64,000 nt of DNA from DATLMR01 sp035634255 (GCA_035634255.1 DASQDI010000064.1:1-64000), one strand, 5' to 3'; numbered from the stretch's first letter, positions 1 to 10,416 are shown. The notes: generated by a model not told the origin, from the letters alone. Made by a program: numbers and translations.

Positions 1-3000
1 TGATCGGTCTGGCCGAGGTAGTTGAAGCTGACGGCCGCCTCAGGCAGCCCCCTCACCCTACCCCTCACCCCCTCGTCCTCCGTCAGGTACTTCAGCACCC
101 CGTACCCTATCCCCCTGTTAGGTATACCCCTGACCTCCTCCTTCACCCTCTTCAGCGTCTCGGCCGCCACCTCCCCCTCCCTGCACTCCACCGCCACCGG
201 GTAGATGGTCGTGAACCACCCCACCGTCCTCGTCAGGTCCACGCCTTCGACCACCTCCTCCCTGCCGTGCCCTTCGACGTCCACCACAAGCCCCGGCCCC
301 CCGCCCCACCTGCCGTAGGCACGCACCAGGCCTGCCAGCAGCGCCTCGTTTATCTGGGTGTGGTAGGCCTCGGGCACCTCCTGAAGCAGGGCTCGGGTCT
401 GCTCTCGGGTGAGCTCGCAGGAGACGACGCGGGCCGACGAGGCGGTGTCGTCGCCGTCGGGGAAGTCGACGGGGAAGGGGGGCAGGGGCCTGCCCAGGAG
501 GTCGAGCCAGTAGTCGGCCTCGCGCCTGAGCCGGTCGGTCTGGGCGTAGTCGTAGAGGAGCGAGGCCCACCGCCTGAACGAGGTAGTCTTGGGCGGGAGG
601 GCTACAGCATCACCTCCGGTGATCTGGTGGTAAGCGGTCTGAAGGTCTTCGAGCAGAATCCTCCACGAAACCGCGTCAACGGCGAGGTGATGGATGACTA
701 TAAGCAGCTGGGCCGACTTGCCCGCGCCCAGATCGAACAGGGCCGCGCGGACGAGCGGTCCTTCCGTCAGGTTTAAGCTCGATTGTAAATCGCTCGCGGC
801 TCTGTTTATAGCCGGGCGCTGCTCCTCTTCGGTCAAATGGGAGAGATCGAGATGAGTGAGGACCTGACGGTTTTCAACTTCGGCGTTTGTCTGATTCCAT
901 CCTTCGGCCTGCCGCCTGAAGCGAAGCCGCAGCGCATCGTGGTGGTCGATCAATCGCTCTAGAGCCTCCCTCAGAGCCTCGCGTTCCAGTTCTTGTCTGG
1001 CTTCAAGCAAGACCGACTGATTGAAGTGATGCGGCTCGGCAAAGTCTCTTTCGAAGAACCACCGCTGTATGGGCGTGAGCATTACTTCTCCGCTCACCCT
1101 CTCCTGCTCCGCCTCGATGGCTTCGGTCGCCGCCGCCGCCGCCAGCTCGGCTATAGTCTGATGCTGAAACATGTGCCTCGGCGTCAGCCTCAGCCCCGCC
1201 TGATTAGCCCTTGCCACGACCTGTATGCTGAGGATGGAGTCCCCGCCCAGCTCGAAAAAGTTGTCGTGTACCCCCACCTGTTTGAGGCCGAGAAACTCCG
1301 CCCAGATGTCGGCCAGCAACTTCTCTTTTTTCTCCGCGGGCGGGACGAATGCCTGAGACAATTCTGGCCGAGTCGAGTCCGGCTCGGGAAGCGCGCGGCG
1401 GTCTATCTTTCCGTTCGCGGTCACGGGCAGCCGGTCCATCATCACGAATGCGGATGGGACCATGTACTCCGGCAGTTTCTCTTTTAAGTACGCTCTTATC
1501 TCGCCCGGCGCTATCGACCCCTCATCCTTTCCCACTAAGTAACCCACCAGCCGGCCCTCGCCCGGCGAACTCTCTCGCACCGTCACTACGGCCTGCGCCA
1601 CGGCCGGGTGTGATTCCAGAACAGCTTCTATCTCTCCAAGTTCTATGCGGAACCCTCGGAGTTTGACCTGCTGGTCTACCCGTCGCTGGTATTCGATATT
1701 CCCATCCGGCAGGTAGCGGGCCAGGTCGCCCGTCCTGTAGAGCCGCGCTCCGGGTTCCGTGCTGAACGGGTTGGGGATGAACTTCTCCGCCGTCAGGTCC
1801 GGCCTGCGCCTGTAGCCGCGCGCCAACCCGTCGCCCCCTATGTACAGTTCTCCCACGACGCCTACGGGCACCGGCTGCAAGTGCGCGTCGAGCAGGTAGA
1901 CCTGGACATTTGAAACCGGGCGGCCTATGTGAGGCGCGACATCCGCATTCGGGGTCGGCGCGAGCGGGGCCGATGTCGCCACAACCGTATTCTCGGTCGG
2001 GCCGTAATTATTGACGAGGCGGAATGGCAGCCCCTCATCCGGATGCCTGCGCAGCCTGTCCCCCCCCGTGTGCAGCAGTCTCAGACTGACTTCACGCGGC
2101 CACTTCTCATTCAGCACGGCTTCCGCCAGAGGCGTCGGGAGGTAGGCTACGGTAATGTCGTTGGCCGCGAGGAATTCCACGATCTTCGAAGGCTCGGCCA
2201 AAGTTTCCCTGTCCACGATGTGAAGGGTTGCCCCTCCCAACAGGTATGGCCAGATCTCCCACGTCGAAGCATCAAAGGCCAGCCGCGCCACCTGTGTCGT
2301 CCGGTCGGCGGCCGTGACGCCGTAAACGCGCCGGTGCCACGCCGCGAGATTGCTGACACTCGCATGCTGTACTTCGACCCCCTTGGGTTTGCCGGTCGAG
2401 CCTGAAGTGTAGATCACGTTGGCGAGACTGGAAGCGCTCTGTCGGCATCGCGTGTCTCCGGCGCTTTGTCGCGCTATCGAGGGCCAATCGCCATCCAGAC
2501 GCACCACGGGCATGTCAATCTGTGGGAACGACTCGATCAGACCTTCGTGCGTAAGCAGCACCTTCACCTCCGCGTCTTCGAGCACGAAAGCCAGCCGCTC
2601 TTTAGGGTATTCCGGGTCGAGAGGTAAGTACGCCCCGCCCGCTTTCAGGATTCCGAGCAGCCCCACGACCATATCGAGCGACCGCTCGACGCAGATGCCG
2701 ACCAGCACCTCCGGCCCTACCCCGAGCCCTCGCAGGTGATCCGCCAGTTGATTCGCCTTCCGGTTCAACTCCCCGTAGGTTAATCGATCCTGCCCGCACA
2801 CCACGGCAACCGCGTGAGGCGTTCGCCCGGCCTGCTCTTCGAACAGATGATGAACGCACACGTCGCGCGGGAAATCGGCCCCGGTGTCGTTCCAATCGAT
2901 CAGCGTTTGCAGATCGGACTCGGCCAGCAGCGGCAGGGCGGAGATGGGGCGGAGGGGGTCTGCGGCTATGGCTTCGAGCAGGATTTGAAGATGGCCTATC

Positions 3001-4364
3001 ATGCGGCCGATGGTCGCGTCGCCGAACAAGTCCCGGCTGTACTCGAAGTACCCGGTCAGCCCCTCGGCCGTCTCGCTCATCGATAGCGCCAGGTCCAGTT
3101 TTGCCGTGTCGTTGTGGACCTCGACGGGCTTCAGGGTCAGCCCCGTAAGCTCCATCGCGGGCATCGGGACGTTTTGAAAAACGAGCATCACATTGAACAG
3201 AGGGTTGCGGCTCAGGTCGCGCTCAGGCTGAAGTTCTTCGACAACCTTCTCGAATGGGAGGTCCTGATTTGCGTAAGCCCCGAGCGCGACCTCTTTCACG
3301 CGGCCGAGCAGGTCGGCGAAAGTCGGGTTGCCTGAAAGATCGGTTCGCAGCGCCAGAGTGTTAATGAAACAGCCTATCAGCCCCTTAATCTCCCGGTGGT
3401 TGCGATTGGCGATAGGGGAGCCCACGACAATATCGTGCTGGCCCGTGTAGCGGTGGAGCAAAGTCGCAAACGCCGCCAGCAGAGTCATGAACAGAGTGGC
3501 CCCCTGCTCATCGCTCAACCGCTTTAACGATTCGGTAAGGTCGGAGGGTAGCGACAGCCATTGCTTGCCGCCCCGGAAGCTCGGCACCGGGGGCCGGGGC
3601 CGGTCGGCGGGAAGGTCCAACACCGCGGGGATGCCTTCGAGTTGTTGCCGCCAGTACGAAAGCTGCTTTTCAAAAGCCTCCCCCTCAAGCCACTTCTGCT
3701 GCCACGCGGCAAAGTCCCCATACTGCACGGGCAGCGCGGGCAGTTCGGGGCTTCTGCCTGCCGTATGAGCCTCGTAAAGCGTCGCTATCTCCGTCAGCAA
3801 CACGCCGATGGACCACTCGTCGGAGATGATGTGGTGCATCATCAGCAGCAGGACGTGCTCGTCTTCGGCGAGGCGCAGGAGTTTTACACGCATCAGAGAT
3901 TCCTGCGCCAGATCGAATGGCTGCTGCGCCTCGCGCGCGGCGAGCCTCAACGCCTCCGCCTCGCTGTCGCCCGCCCCCGCCAGGTCTGTCACGGGGATCG
4001 ATAAGGTAAGCGCGGGGGAGATTACCTGAACCGGCTGCCCCTCGGCCGTCGCGAAACCTGTTCGCAGGACCTCGTGCCGCGCTACGACCTCGTTGAGGCT
4101 CCGCTCCAACGCAGCCACGTCGAGGCGGCCCGTCAGTCGGACGACCGCCGGAATGATGTAGAAAGGATTCCCCGGCACCAACTGGTCCAGGAACCACAGC
4201 CTTCTCTGCGGAAAGGAGAGGGGGGCGCGGTCACGTTCCGGACGCCGGGGAATTGAAGGCGCTTCGACTGCGCCCGCGGCTTTACCCCGCAGTAACTTTT
4301 CGAGCAAAGCTCGCTTCGGCTCTGATAGATTAGACCGCCGTGTGGCAATATCCTGCTTAGACAT
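1..4364 (-). CDS. NRPS module C-A-PCP-E, 3' end outside the window
   Basis: Nonribosomal peptide synthetase module that adds and epimerises one amino acid; at least 1,454 residues with no stop before the left edge. Visible in order: a short basic N-terminal linker, a condensation domain with HHIISDEWS (about residue 180), an adenylation domain with YTSGSTGKPKG (about 655), a carrier domain with LGGDSI (about 1041) and an epimerisation domain with HHLAVDAVSW (about 1227), EGHGRE (about 1366), RTVGWFT and FNYLGQ. LGGDS carriers typically precede E domains. Pocket residues read approximately D-A-W-Y-L-T-N-V-V-K, suggesting a hydrophobic Leu-like substrate; this is tentative. The product residue should be D-configured. 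It is the last visible gene of the operon, 92 bp after the PKS. ATG 4364 was chosen because the sequence runs straight into the linker and C domain. Roughly the last 600 bp show AGG/GGG/GTG-rich codon use unlike the rest. Confidence 0.93.
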   Translation of the reverse strand, partial: MSKQDIATRRSNLSEPKRALLEKLLRGKAAGAVEAPSIPRRPERDRAPLSFPQRRLWFLDQLVPGNPFYIIPAVVRLTGRLDVAALERSLNEVVARHEVLRTGFATAEGQPVQVISPALTLSIPVTDLAGAGDSEAEALRLAAREAQQPFDLAQESLMRVKLLRLAEDEHVLLLMMHHIISDEWSIGVLLTEIATLYEAHTAGRSPELPALPVQYGDFAAWQQKWLEGEAFEKQLSYWRQQLEGIPAVLDLPADRPRPPVPSFRGGKQWLSLPSDLTESLKRLSDEQGATLFMTLLAAFATLLHRYTGQHDIVVGSPIANRNHREIKGLIGCFINTLALRTDLSGNPTFADLLGRVKEVALGAYANQDLPFEKVVEELQPERDLSRNPLFNVMLVFQNVPMPAMELTGLTLKPVEVHNDTAKLDLALSMSETAEGLTGYFEYSRDLFGDATIGRMIGHLQILLEAIAADPLRPISALPLLAESDLQTLIDWNDTGADFPRDVCVHHLFEEQAGRTPHAVAVVCGQDRLTYGELNRKANQLADHLRGLGVGPEVLVGICVERSLDMVVGLLGILKAGGAYLPLDPEYPKERLAFVLEDAEVKVLLTHEGLIESFPQIDMPVVRLDGDWPSIARQSAGDTRCRQSASSLANVIYTSGSTGKPKGVEVQHASVSNLAAWHRRVYGVTAADRTTQVARLAFDASTWEIWPYLLGGATLHIVDRETLAEPSKIVEFLAANDITVAYLPTPLAEAVLNEKWPREVSLRLLHTGGDRLRRHPDEGLPFRLVNNYGPTENTVVATSAPLAPTPNADVAPHIGRPVSNVQVYLLDAHLQPVPVGVVGELYIGGDGLARGYRRRPDLTAEKFIPNPFSTEPGARLYRTGDLARYLPDGNIEYQRRVDQQVKLRGFRIELGEIEAVLESHPAVAQAVVTVRESSPGEGRLVGYLVGKDEGSIAPGEIRAYLKEKLPEYMVPSAFVMMDRLPVTANGKIDRRALPEPDSTRPELSQAFVPPAEKKEKLLADIWAEFLGLKQVGVHDNFFELGGDSILSIQVVARANQAGLRLTPRHMFQHQTIAELAAAAATEAIEAEQERVSGEVMLTPIQRWFFERDFAEPHHFNQSVLLEARQELEREALREALERLIDHHDALRLRFRRQAEGWNQTNAEVENRQVLTHLDLSHLTEEEQRPAINRAASDLQSSLNLTEGPLVRAALFDLGAGKSAQLLIVIHHLAVDAVSWRILLEDLQTAYHQITGGDAVALPPKTTSFRRWASLLYDYAQTDRLRREADYWLDLLGRPLPPFPVDFPDGDDTASSARVVSCELTREQTRALLQEVPEAYHTQINEALLAGLVRAYGRWGGGPGLVVDVEGHGREEVVEGVDLTRTVGWFTTIYPVAVECREGEVAAETLKRVKEEVRGIPNRGIGYGVLKYLTEDEGVRGRVRGLPEAAVSFNYLGQTD

Positions 4365-4456
4365 TCACGCCTCTTTAGAGATTCAGGATGATATTGAGTC
4401 GCCCCGTAACGGCGACTTACGAAGATTCGGAAGATCGACTTTTCTACTTTGAGAAT

Positions 4457-7400
4457 TTAAGAGATCGCGTTCAGAGAGTTGCGGGCGTCGTCATCCGTCA
4501 GCCCTTCTATTTTCTCTATCAGCGATTCCTCGATTGCGAGGGCCAGCCCCGCGATGGTCGGCGTCTCGAATAGCTTGTGCAAGGGCAACTCCACTTCGAA
4601 CACGTCGCGCAGTTGGGACAGGAGTTGAGTGGCCAGCAGCGAATGCCCCCCGAGGCTGAAGAAGTCGTCATACACGCCGACCCGGTCCGTGCCCAGAAGC
4701 TCCTGCCATATCTGAGCAAGGGCCTGCTCGACCTCGTTACCGGGCTCCACGTAATCGGTGCCGAGATTGGGCCGCGGGTGAGTGGCCATCGACAGAGTGG
4801 CTTTTTCGGGCTCCCCGATTGCGCCGGGCTCGGGCGTCTGAACCTGCGGCTCGATCCAGTAACGCTGGCGCTCAAATGGGTAGGTCGGCAAAGGCACGCG
4901 GCGGCGCGGCTCTCCCGCATGAAATCCCGACCAATCAATCCGCGCCCCCGCCAGCCAGAGCTTGCCGAGCGTCGTGAGCAGGAACGCCCCGTCCGCCTGC
5001 TTCGCATTCGGGTGGCGCAGCGAGTGCAGCACGGCCCGCGCAGAATCGGACCCCCGACGCTGTGAGGCTAACGTGGCCAGAGTGTTGCCCGGGCCGACCT
5101 CAAGCAGCACGCCATCGAATCCGTTCAACAGGTGGCGTAAGCCCTCCTGAAAGCGGACGGTCTCCCGCAGGTGCCTGGCCCAGTAGGCCGGGTCCGTAGC
5201 CTCGGCCTCGGTGACCCACGTGCCCGTGACGTTAGACACGTAGGGAATTCCCGGCGCACGCAGCCTCACCCTTCTGACCTCTTCGGTGAATCGTTCGAGG
5301 ATGGGCTCCATCATCCTAGAATGAAAAGCGTGTGAGGTGCGGAGACGGCGGTATCGCGCCCCTTTTTCGGCGAGCCTGTTCTCCAAGTTCTCTATGGCAT
5401 CAGAGGGGCCTGAGACAACACAATCAGAGGGGGAGTTGATCGCAGCCAGAGAGAGATCATTTCCCAGCAAGGCGCGCACATCATCATCCGGGAGTTGTAC
5501 GGCGAGCATCACGCCCCGAGGAAGTTCCTGCATCAGTCGCCCTCGCGCGGCCACGAGCCGCAGGACATCTTCGAGCGTGAAGACCCCCGCCAGACACGCC
5601 GCCACGTACTCGCCTATGCTGTGGCCGATCATCGCGCGCGGCTGCACTCCCCACCGCATCCACAGCCGCGCGAGCGCGTAATCGATGACAAACACGGCCG
5701 CCTGAGTTACGAAGGTCCGGTCCAATAACCGCGCGGAGTCCTCCCGGTTCGCTTCATCCGGGTAAATAACGTCGCGCAGATCAACTTCCAGGGCGGGGCG
5801 GAGGACCTCCGAGCAGAGGTCAACTTGCTTACGAAATTCATCCTCGGCCTGGTAAAGGTCCAGCCCCATATTCACGTACTGCGAGCCCTGCCCCGAGAAC
5901 ATAAAAGCGACGGGGCGATCAACCCCGTCGTGCGAGGACGTGAACACCCGTTGAGGATCAAGCGTTCGCAAGGCCGCCCGCGCGTCCATGGGATCGCGGC
6001 AGACGGCTATACGCCGGTGGTCGAAAGCCCTTCGGCCGACCTGCAACGTGAAGGCCACGTCGGCGAGGTTGGCACGGGGGTTCCGGTCCAGATAATCGGA
6101 GAGGTTCGAAGTCCCCGCTTCGAGGGCGAGGCCCGACCTGGCCGACAGCATCAACAGGTGATAGGGGCGAGACGATGCGGCCGTATCGACCTGCGGGGCC
6201 TCTTCGATGATGGCATGTACGTTGGTGCCGCCCATCCCGAACGAGCTGACTCCGGCCCGGAGGGGTCTGCCGCGCCCCCTCCATTCCGCGAGCGTGTCAT
6301 TGACATAAAACGGGCTGTTGGCGAAATCGACTTTAGGGTTCGGCCGCTCGAAATGGAGGCTGGGCGGCAGCTTCCTCTCCTCAAGGGCTTTGACCACTTT
6401 AATCAAGCCCGCCACTCCCGCCGCCGCGTCGAGGTGCCCGATGTTCGTCTTCACCGAGCCAATCGCGCAAAAACCCTTCCTGTCTGTGCTGGTCCGAAAA
6501 GCTTCCCGCAGGGCCGCGACCTCGATGGGGTCGCCCAGTTCCGTCCCGGTCCCGTGCGCCTCCACATAGCTGATCGTGTCGGCGTCCACTCTCGCCATCG
6601 CCTGCGCTTCCGCGATGACCACCGCCTGAGCGTTCACGCTGGGGGCCGTGAACCCGGCTTTCATTGACCCGTCATTGTTGATGGCCGAGCCTTTGATTAT
6701 CGCGCGGATGGAGTCCCCTTCTTCGAGCGCGTCTTCCAACCGCTTTAACAGAACCACCCCCGCCCCGTCGCCGCTGACGGTCCCGTTGGCCCCGGCGTCG
6801 AAGGCTCTACAGTGTCCGTCGGGCGAAACGATGCCGCCCCCCTGATAAAGGTAGCCTGACTTCTGCGGGATTCTTATAGAAACTCCGCCGGCCAGAGCCA
6901 TGTCACACTCGCCATTGAGCAGGCTCTGGCAGGCGAGGTGGACCGCGACAAGGGAAGTGGAGCATGCGGTTTGAACCGTGATGCTCGGGCCGGTCAGGTT
7001 CAGTTTGTAAGAGACTCGCGTGGCCAGGAAGTCCTTGTCGCTTGCGATCAGCAGTTGGAGAGGCCCGAACGATTCTATCAGGTCCCGGTTCGAGTAGAGG
7101 CTCAGCAGGTAGGTGTTCATGCTCGTGCCCGCGTAAACGCCTATCCGCCCGCCGTAACTCTCGCAGTCGTGGCCCGCGCTCTCGATGGCCTGCCACGCGC
7201 ATTCCAGAAATAAGCGGTGCTGCGGGTCAAGAATCTGCGCCTCCCTGTGGTTGAAGCCGAAGAAGGCGGCGTCGAACAAATCCACGTCGTCGACCACGCC
7301 TTTCGCCTTGACGTAATCGGGGTCCCCGAGCGCGGAAGGCGGCACGCCCGAAGCCATCAACTCCTCGTCGGTAAAAAACGAGATCGATTCTACGCCCCTT

Positions 7401-7513
7401 TTGAGGTTGTCCCAGAACTCGTCAACGTCCTTTGCGCCGGGGAAACGGCACGCCATCCCGACGATAGCTATTTCTGAAGCGGACAGGTTATCGTTCATCT
7501 CCGAGCTGTTCAT
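4457..7513 (-). CDS. type I PKS module KS-AT-ACP
   Basis: Cis-AT polyketide synthase module of 1,018 residues that adds one malonyl unit to the peptidyl intermediate. The ketosynthase (about 15-440) has catalytic Cys in TACSTS (about 183), His in EAHGTGT (about 318) and NIGH (about 357). The acyltransferase (about 530-830) has GHSIGEY (about 631) and HAFHS (about 728), the malonyl-CoA signature rather than methylmalonyl YASH. The ACP carries LGGHSL (about 957). No KR, DH, ER or MT domain is present, so a beta-keto group is expected unless something acts in trans. It lies 47 bp after the C-monooxygenase gene and 92 bp before the C-A-PCP-E gene on the same strand. The start is preceded by GAGGGG; an alternative ATG lies five codons in. 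Confidence 0.95.
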   Translation of the reverse strand: MNSSEMNDNLSASEIAIVGMACRFPGAKDVDEFWDNLKRGVESISFFTDEELMASGVPPSALGDPDYVKAKGVVDDVDLFDAAFFGFNHREAQILDPQHRLFLECAWQAIESAGHDCESYGGRIGVYAGTSMNTYLLSLYSNRDLIESFGPLQLLIASDKDFLATRVSYKLNLTGPSITVQTACSTSLVAVHLACQSLLNGECDMALAGGVSIRIPQKSGYLYQGGGIVSPDGHCRAFDAGANGTVSGDGAGVVLLKRLEDALEEGDSIRAIIKGSAINNDGSMKAGFTAPSVNAQAVVIAEAQAMARVDADTISYVEAHGTGTELGDPIEVAALREAFRTSTDRKGFCAIGSVKTNIGHLDAAAGVAGLIKVVKALEERKLPPSLHFERPNPKVDFANSPFYVNDTLAEWRGRGRPLRAGVSSFGMGGTNVHAIIEEAPQVDTAASSRPYHLLMLSARSGLALEAGTSNLSDYLDRNPRANLADVAFTLQVGRRAFDHRRIAVCRDPMDARAALRTLDPQRVFTSSHDGVDRPVAFMFSGQGSQYVNMGLDLYQAEDEFRKQVDLCSEVLRPALEVDLRDVIYPDEANREDSARLLDRTFVTQAAVFVIDYALARLWMRWGVQPRAMIGHSIGEYVAACLAGVFTLEDVLRLVAARGRLMQELPRGVMLAVQLPDDDVRALLGNDLSLAAINSPSDCVVSGPSDAIENLENRLAEKGARYRRLRTSHAFHSRMMEPILERFTEEVRRVRLRAPGIPYVSNVTGTWVTEAEATDPAYWARHLRETVRFQEGLRHLLNGFDGVLLEVGPGNTLATLASQRRGSDSARAVLHSLRHPNAKQADGAFLLTTLGKLWLAGARIDWSGFHAGEPRRRVPLPTYPFERQRYWIEPQVQTPEPGAIGEPEKATLSMATHPRPNLGTDYVEPGNEVEQALAQIWQELLGTDRVGVYDDFFSLGGHSLLATQLLSQLRDVFEVELPLHKLFETPTIAGLALAIEESLIEKIEGLTDDDARNSLNAIS

Positions 7514-7560
7514 CCATCCCCTCGTTAGCGTGTCAATCGCTCTTGATCCGTCAACCGCTC

Positions 7561-10416
7561 TTAACCCGTGTGCCCGGCTCTGGGTCGCTGCTTCCTTCTC
7601 ATCAGCGCCCGGCGAGTCTCGGCCCGGCCCTGCATTTCCTGGAGGGGCGCGCTCGCGGCCTGGTCGCTGCTCAAATGCTTCGCCAGAGAGCTCACGGTCA
7701 TGTACTTGAACATATCCATCATTGATATGTTTCTGTTCAGAATCATTTCGAGCCTGCTGTGAATCTTCTCCATCAGTATCGGGCTCCCGCCGAGGTCAAA
7801 GAAATTGTCATTGATGCCGACCGCACCGACCCCTACCACTTCCCGCCAGACCGCGGCGATAGTTTTCTCCAGTTCGGTCCGGGGAGCCGCGGCCGCCGAT
7901 TCCCGGCGGCGCGGGCCTCCCCTTTTGTTGCTCGCTTCTTTCACCAGATTGAGGTGATCGAGACCCGACAGGACCGAAGCGGCGTCAACCCCGAAATCAA
8001 TCAGGCAGGCGATCTCGTCTATGCCCGCCGCTTTAAGCTTATCGACCATCCGGAGGCAGGTGTCCGGCGTGCCGAACAGCCCGCACGTCTCGTAGTACCG
8101 ATTGAATGCGTGAGTCACCAGCGCGTCCGCGTTCTGCTCCGTGATGTGCTTCGGGTCGACCTCAAGGCCGGCGCCTTTCGCGAGGCCGATGAGCAGGTCG
8201 AGGGAGCTTTTCAGGTAGTTGCAAAAAGGCACCCGCACCTTCTCGCGAACCGCGTCGAAGTCTTCGCCGACGAAAGTGTGAAGCATCAAGGTCACATGGC
8301 CCGAACCCTCGTGGCTGTGGTCGCGCCACGCCTTGCGATAGATGGCTATCTTTTCTGCCACCAGCTCGACGCTCTGGCCGAGCAGGTGAGTAATCATGTT
8401 GGCGCCGATCTCGCCGGCCATTTGGAAAGTCTCGACGGAGCCGAAAGCCGTGACCCAGACCGGGAGCTCCCGCTGAACCGGTCGCGGAAGAATCTTCACC
8501 TGCACTTCGTTTCCTGCGCCGCCGATGAAAGGTAATGATTCGCCCCGCCATAGCCTGCGGACGGTCTCGATGTGACCGGCCATCACCTTTCTGCGGTCGG
8601 CAAAGTTCTCGGGCGCGAAAACGAAATCGTCGGCGTGCCAGCCCGACGCGAACGACAGCCCCACCCTCCCATTCGACAGGTTGTCAACGACGGACCATTC
8701 TTCAGCGACCCTGATCGGGCTGTGAAGCGGCAGGACAACACTGCCGGCCCTGATCTGAATCCGCTCGGTGACCATCGCGATTGCAGCGCCGGTCACGGAG
8801 GGGTTCGGGTATAAGCCGCCGAACGCATGGAAATGGCGTTCGGGAGTCCAGACCGCCGAGAAGCCATGCCGGTCCGCGAACTTCGCGCCCTCGATGAGCA
8901 GTTTGTATTTGTCTCGGGCGGCCTCGTCCTCGTCGGTCGCAAAGTAGAACAGGCTGAAATCCATCCTCCTGCCCGCCGGCTCGTCGGTCTGCTCTACGCC
9001 CGTCTGCTCTGCGCGGCCCGGCCACGCATCTTTCAAGCCATCTTTCGATAGCGGTAAGTCCGAGATTCGCCGCTGAGGGTCTGCGACCGCCGCGCTTACC
9101 AAACTTTCGAAATCCTCCGCCATCCGATCAATCGTCGCGGCGTCGAAAAGGTCCGTGTTGTACTGCAGGCTGGCGGCGAGCCTCCCTTCCGAATCAACCA
9201 CCGTCATGGTCAGGTCCAGCATGGACGCCTGCTGCTCAAGGCCCAGTGATTCAAGCTCAAGCCCCCCCAGATTGATCCGCCTGCCCGCCTCGCCCGCCAG
9301 AAAAGAGAGCACCGTCGGGTCCCCGCTCTCGTAGAAGACGAACATCGCCTGAAACAGCGGCGAGCGGCTCGGGTCGCGGGCAGGCTGAAGGCGCTCGACC
9401 AGTAAGGGGAAAGGGTAGTCCTGATGAGCTAAGGCATCCAGCACTGTATGGCGCACCCGTCCGAGCAGAGTTCTGAAGGTCGGGTCACCCGAAAGGTCGC
9501 CCCGTATCACGACAGGGTTGTGAAAGAAGCCGACAACACTCTGAAAATCCTCCCTGCGAGCCCCGACCGGCGGCGAGCCCAGCAGAACCTCTCTCTGGCC
9601 TGTCCGGCGATGGAGCAACACCTGTAGGGCCGCCAGCAGAGCCATGAAGAGGCTGACCCCCTCCGCCTGCGCGAATGATTTGAGCCGCTCGGTCAACTCT
9701 TCGTTTAGCCTGAAGGTCTGTGTGGCGCCTCGAAAAGTTTGCGCTTGCAGGCGGGGCCGGTCAGTCGGGAGGTTCAGGGCCGGCAGGTCTCCGGCCAGTT
9801 GCTTTCGCCAGTAATCCCAGAGCCCCTCCCCCCGTGGGCCTTCCAGCATCTCAACCTGCCAGTCGGCGTAGTCCAGATATTGCGTGGCGAGTTCCGGCAG
9901 CCCCGCGTCGACGGCCGCTCTCTCCGCCGCGTAGAGCGCGCGGAGTTCATCGAGGATTATCGCGAAGGATAAGAAATCGACTACGATGTGGTGCATCGTA
10001 AGCAGAAGCACGTGTTCCTGCCCTGACCGGGTGAACAGGCTCACGCGGATGACGGGCCCCCTTTCCAGATCGAAGGGGCGATGAGATTCTTCAACCAGCA
10101 GGCCCATCAGTTCATGCCGATCCCGGGTCGAAACATCTACGTGTCGGAAGTCTATAGCCTGATGTTTTCGTACCTGCTGGACCGGTTTGCCTTTGATCGC
10201 CGGGAAAGTAGTTCTCAAAGAAGCGTGGCGGTCGATCAGTTTTTGAAAGGCGCCGCGCAGAGCCGGAACGTCGATGGCGGAGTCGGACCGCGCCGCGAGT
10301 ATCACGTTGTAAGCCGCGCTGTCAGGCGTAAGCTTCTGAAGGAACCACAGGGCCCGCTGGCCGTAGGAGAGGGGCCCGGTGCGGCTTATTAAATCCTGCT
10401 CGATGATCTCGTTCAT
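7561..10416 (-). CDS. NRPS protein C - luciferase-like monooxygenase - PCP (no A domain)
   Basis: A 951-residue NRPS protein without an adenylation domain. Residues about 10-430 are a condensation domain (HHIVVDFLS at about 144) closely similar to the first C domain of the upstream FAAL protein. Residues about 484-790 are an FMN-dependent luciferase-like monooxygenase of the MupA/Atu3671 type embedded in NRPS/PKS proteins (starts MDFSLFYFATDE; includes WTPERHFHAFGG). Residues about 830-905 are a carrier-like domain. The carrier core reads LGGSPIL where LGG(H/D)S(L/I) is expected: Pro sits at the phosphopantetheine Ser position and a Ser one residue earlier. The carrier may be inactive or modified at the shifted Ser. 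Likely role, by inference: hydroxylating or oxidatively tailoring the acyl-Ala-Thr chain between the NRPS and PKS steps. It starts 27 bp after the FAAL gene stop. Confidence 0.92.
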   Translation of the reverse strand: MNEIIEQDLISRTGPLSYGQRALWFLQKLTPDSAAYNVILAARSDSAIDVPALRGAFQKLIDRHASLRTTFPAIKGKPVQQVRKHQAIDFRHVDVSTRDRHELMGLLVEESHRPFDLERGPVIRVSLFTRSGQEHVLLLTMHHIVVDFLSFAIILDELRALYAAERAAVDAGLPELATQYLDYADWQVEMLEGPRGEGLWDYWRKQLAGDLPALNLPTDRPRLQAQTFRGATQTFRLNEELTERLKSFAQAEGVSLFMALLAALQVLLHRRTGQREVLLGSPPVGARREDFQSVVGFFHNPVVIRGDLSGDPTFRTLLGRVRHTVLDALAHQDYPFPLLVERLQPARDPSRSPLFQAMFVFYESGDPTVLSFLAGEAGRRINLGGLELESLGLEQQASMLDLTMTVVDSEGRLAASLQYNTDLFDAATIDRMAEDFESLVSAAVADPQRRISDLPLSKDGLKDAWPGRAEQTGVEQTDEPAGRRMDFSLFYFATDEDEAARDKYKLLIEGAKFADRHGFSAVWTPERHFHAFGGLYPNPSVTGAAIAMVTERIQIRAGSVVLPLHSPIRVAEEWSVVDNLSNGRVGLSFASGWHADDFVFAPENFADRRKVMAGHIETVRRLWRGESLPFIGGAGNEVQVKILPRPVQRELPVWVTAFGSVETFQMAGEIGANMITHLLGQSVELVAEKIAIYRKAWRDHSHEGSGHVTLMLHTFVGEDFDAVREKVRVPFCNYLKSSLDLLIGLAKGAGLEVDPKHITEQNADALVTHAFNRYYETCGLFGTPDTCLRMVDKLKAAGIDEIACLIDFGVDAASVLSGLDHLNLVKEASNKRGGPRRRESAAAAPRTELEKTIAAVWREVVGVGAVGINDNFFDLGGSPILMEKIHSRLEMILNRNISMMDMFKYMTVSSLAKHLSSDQAASAPLQEMQGRAETRRALMRRKQRPRAGHTG

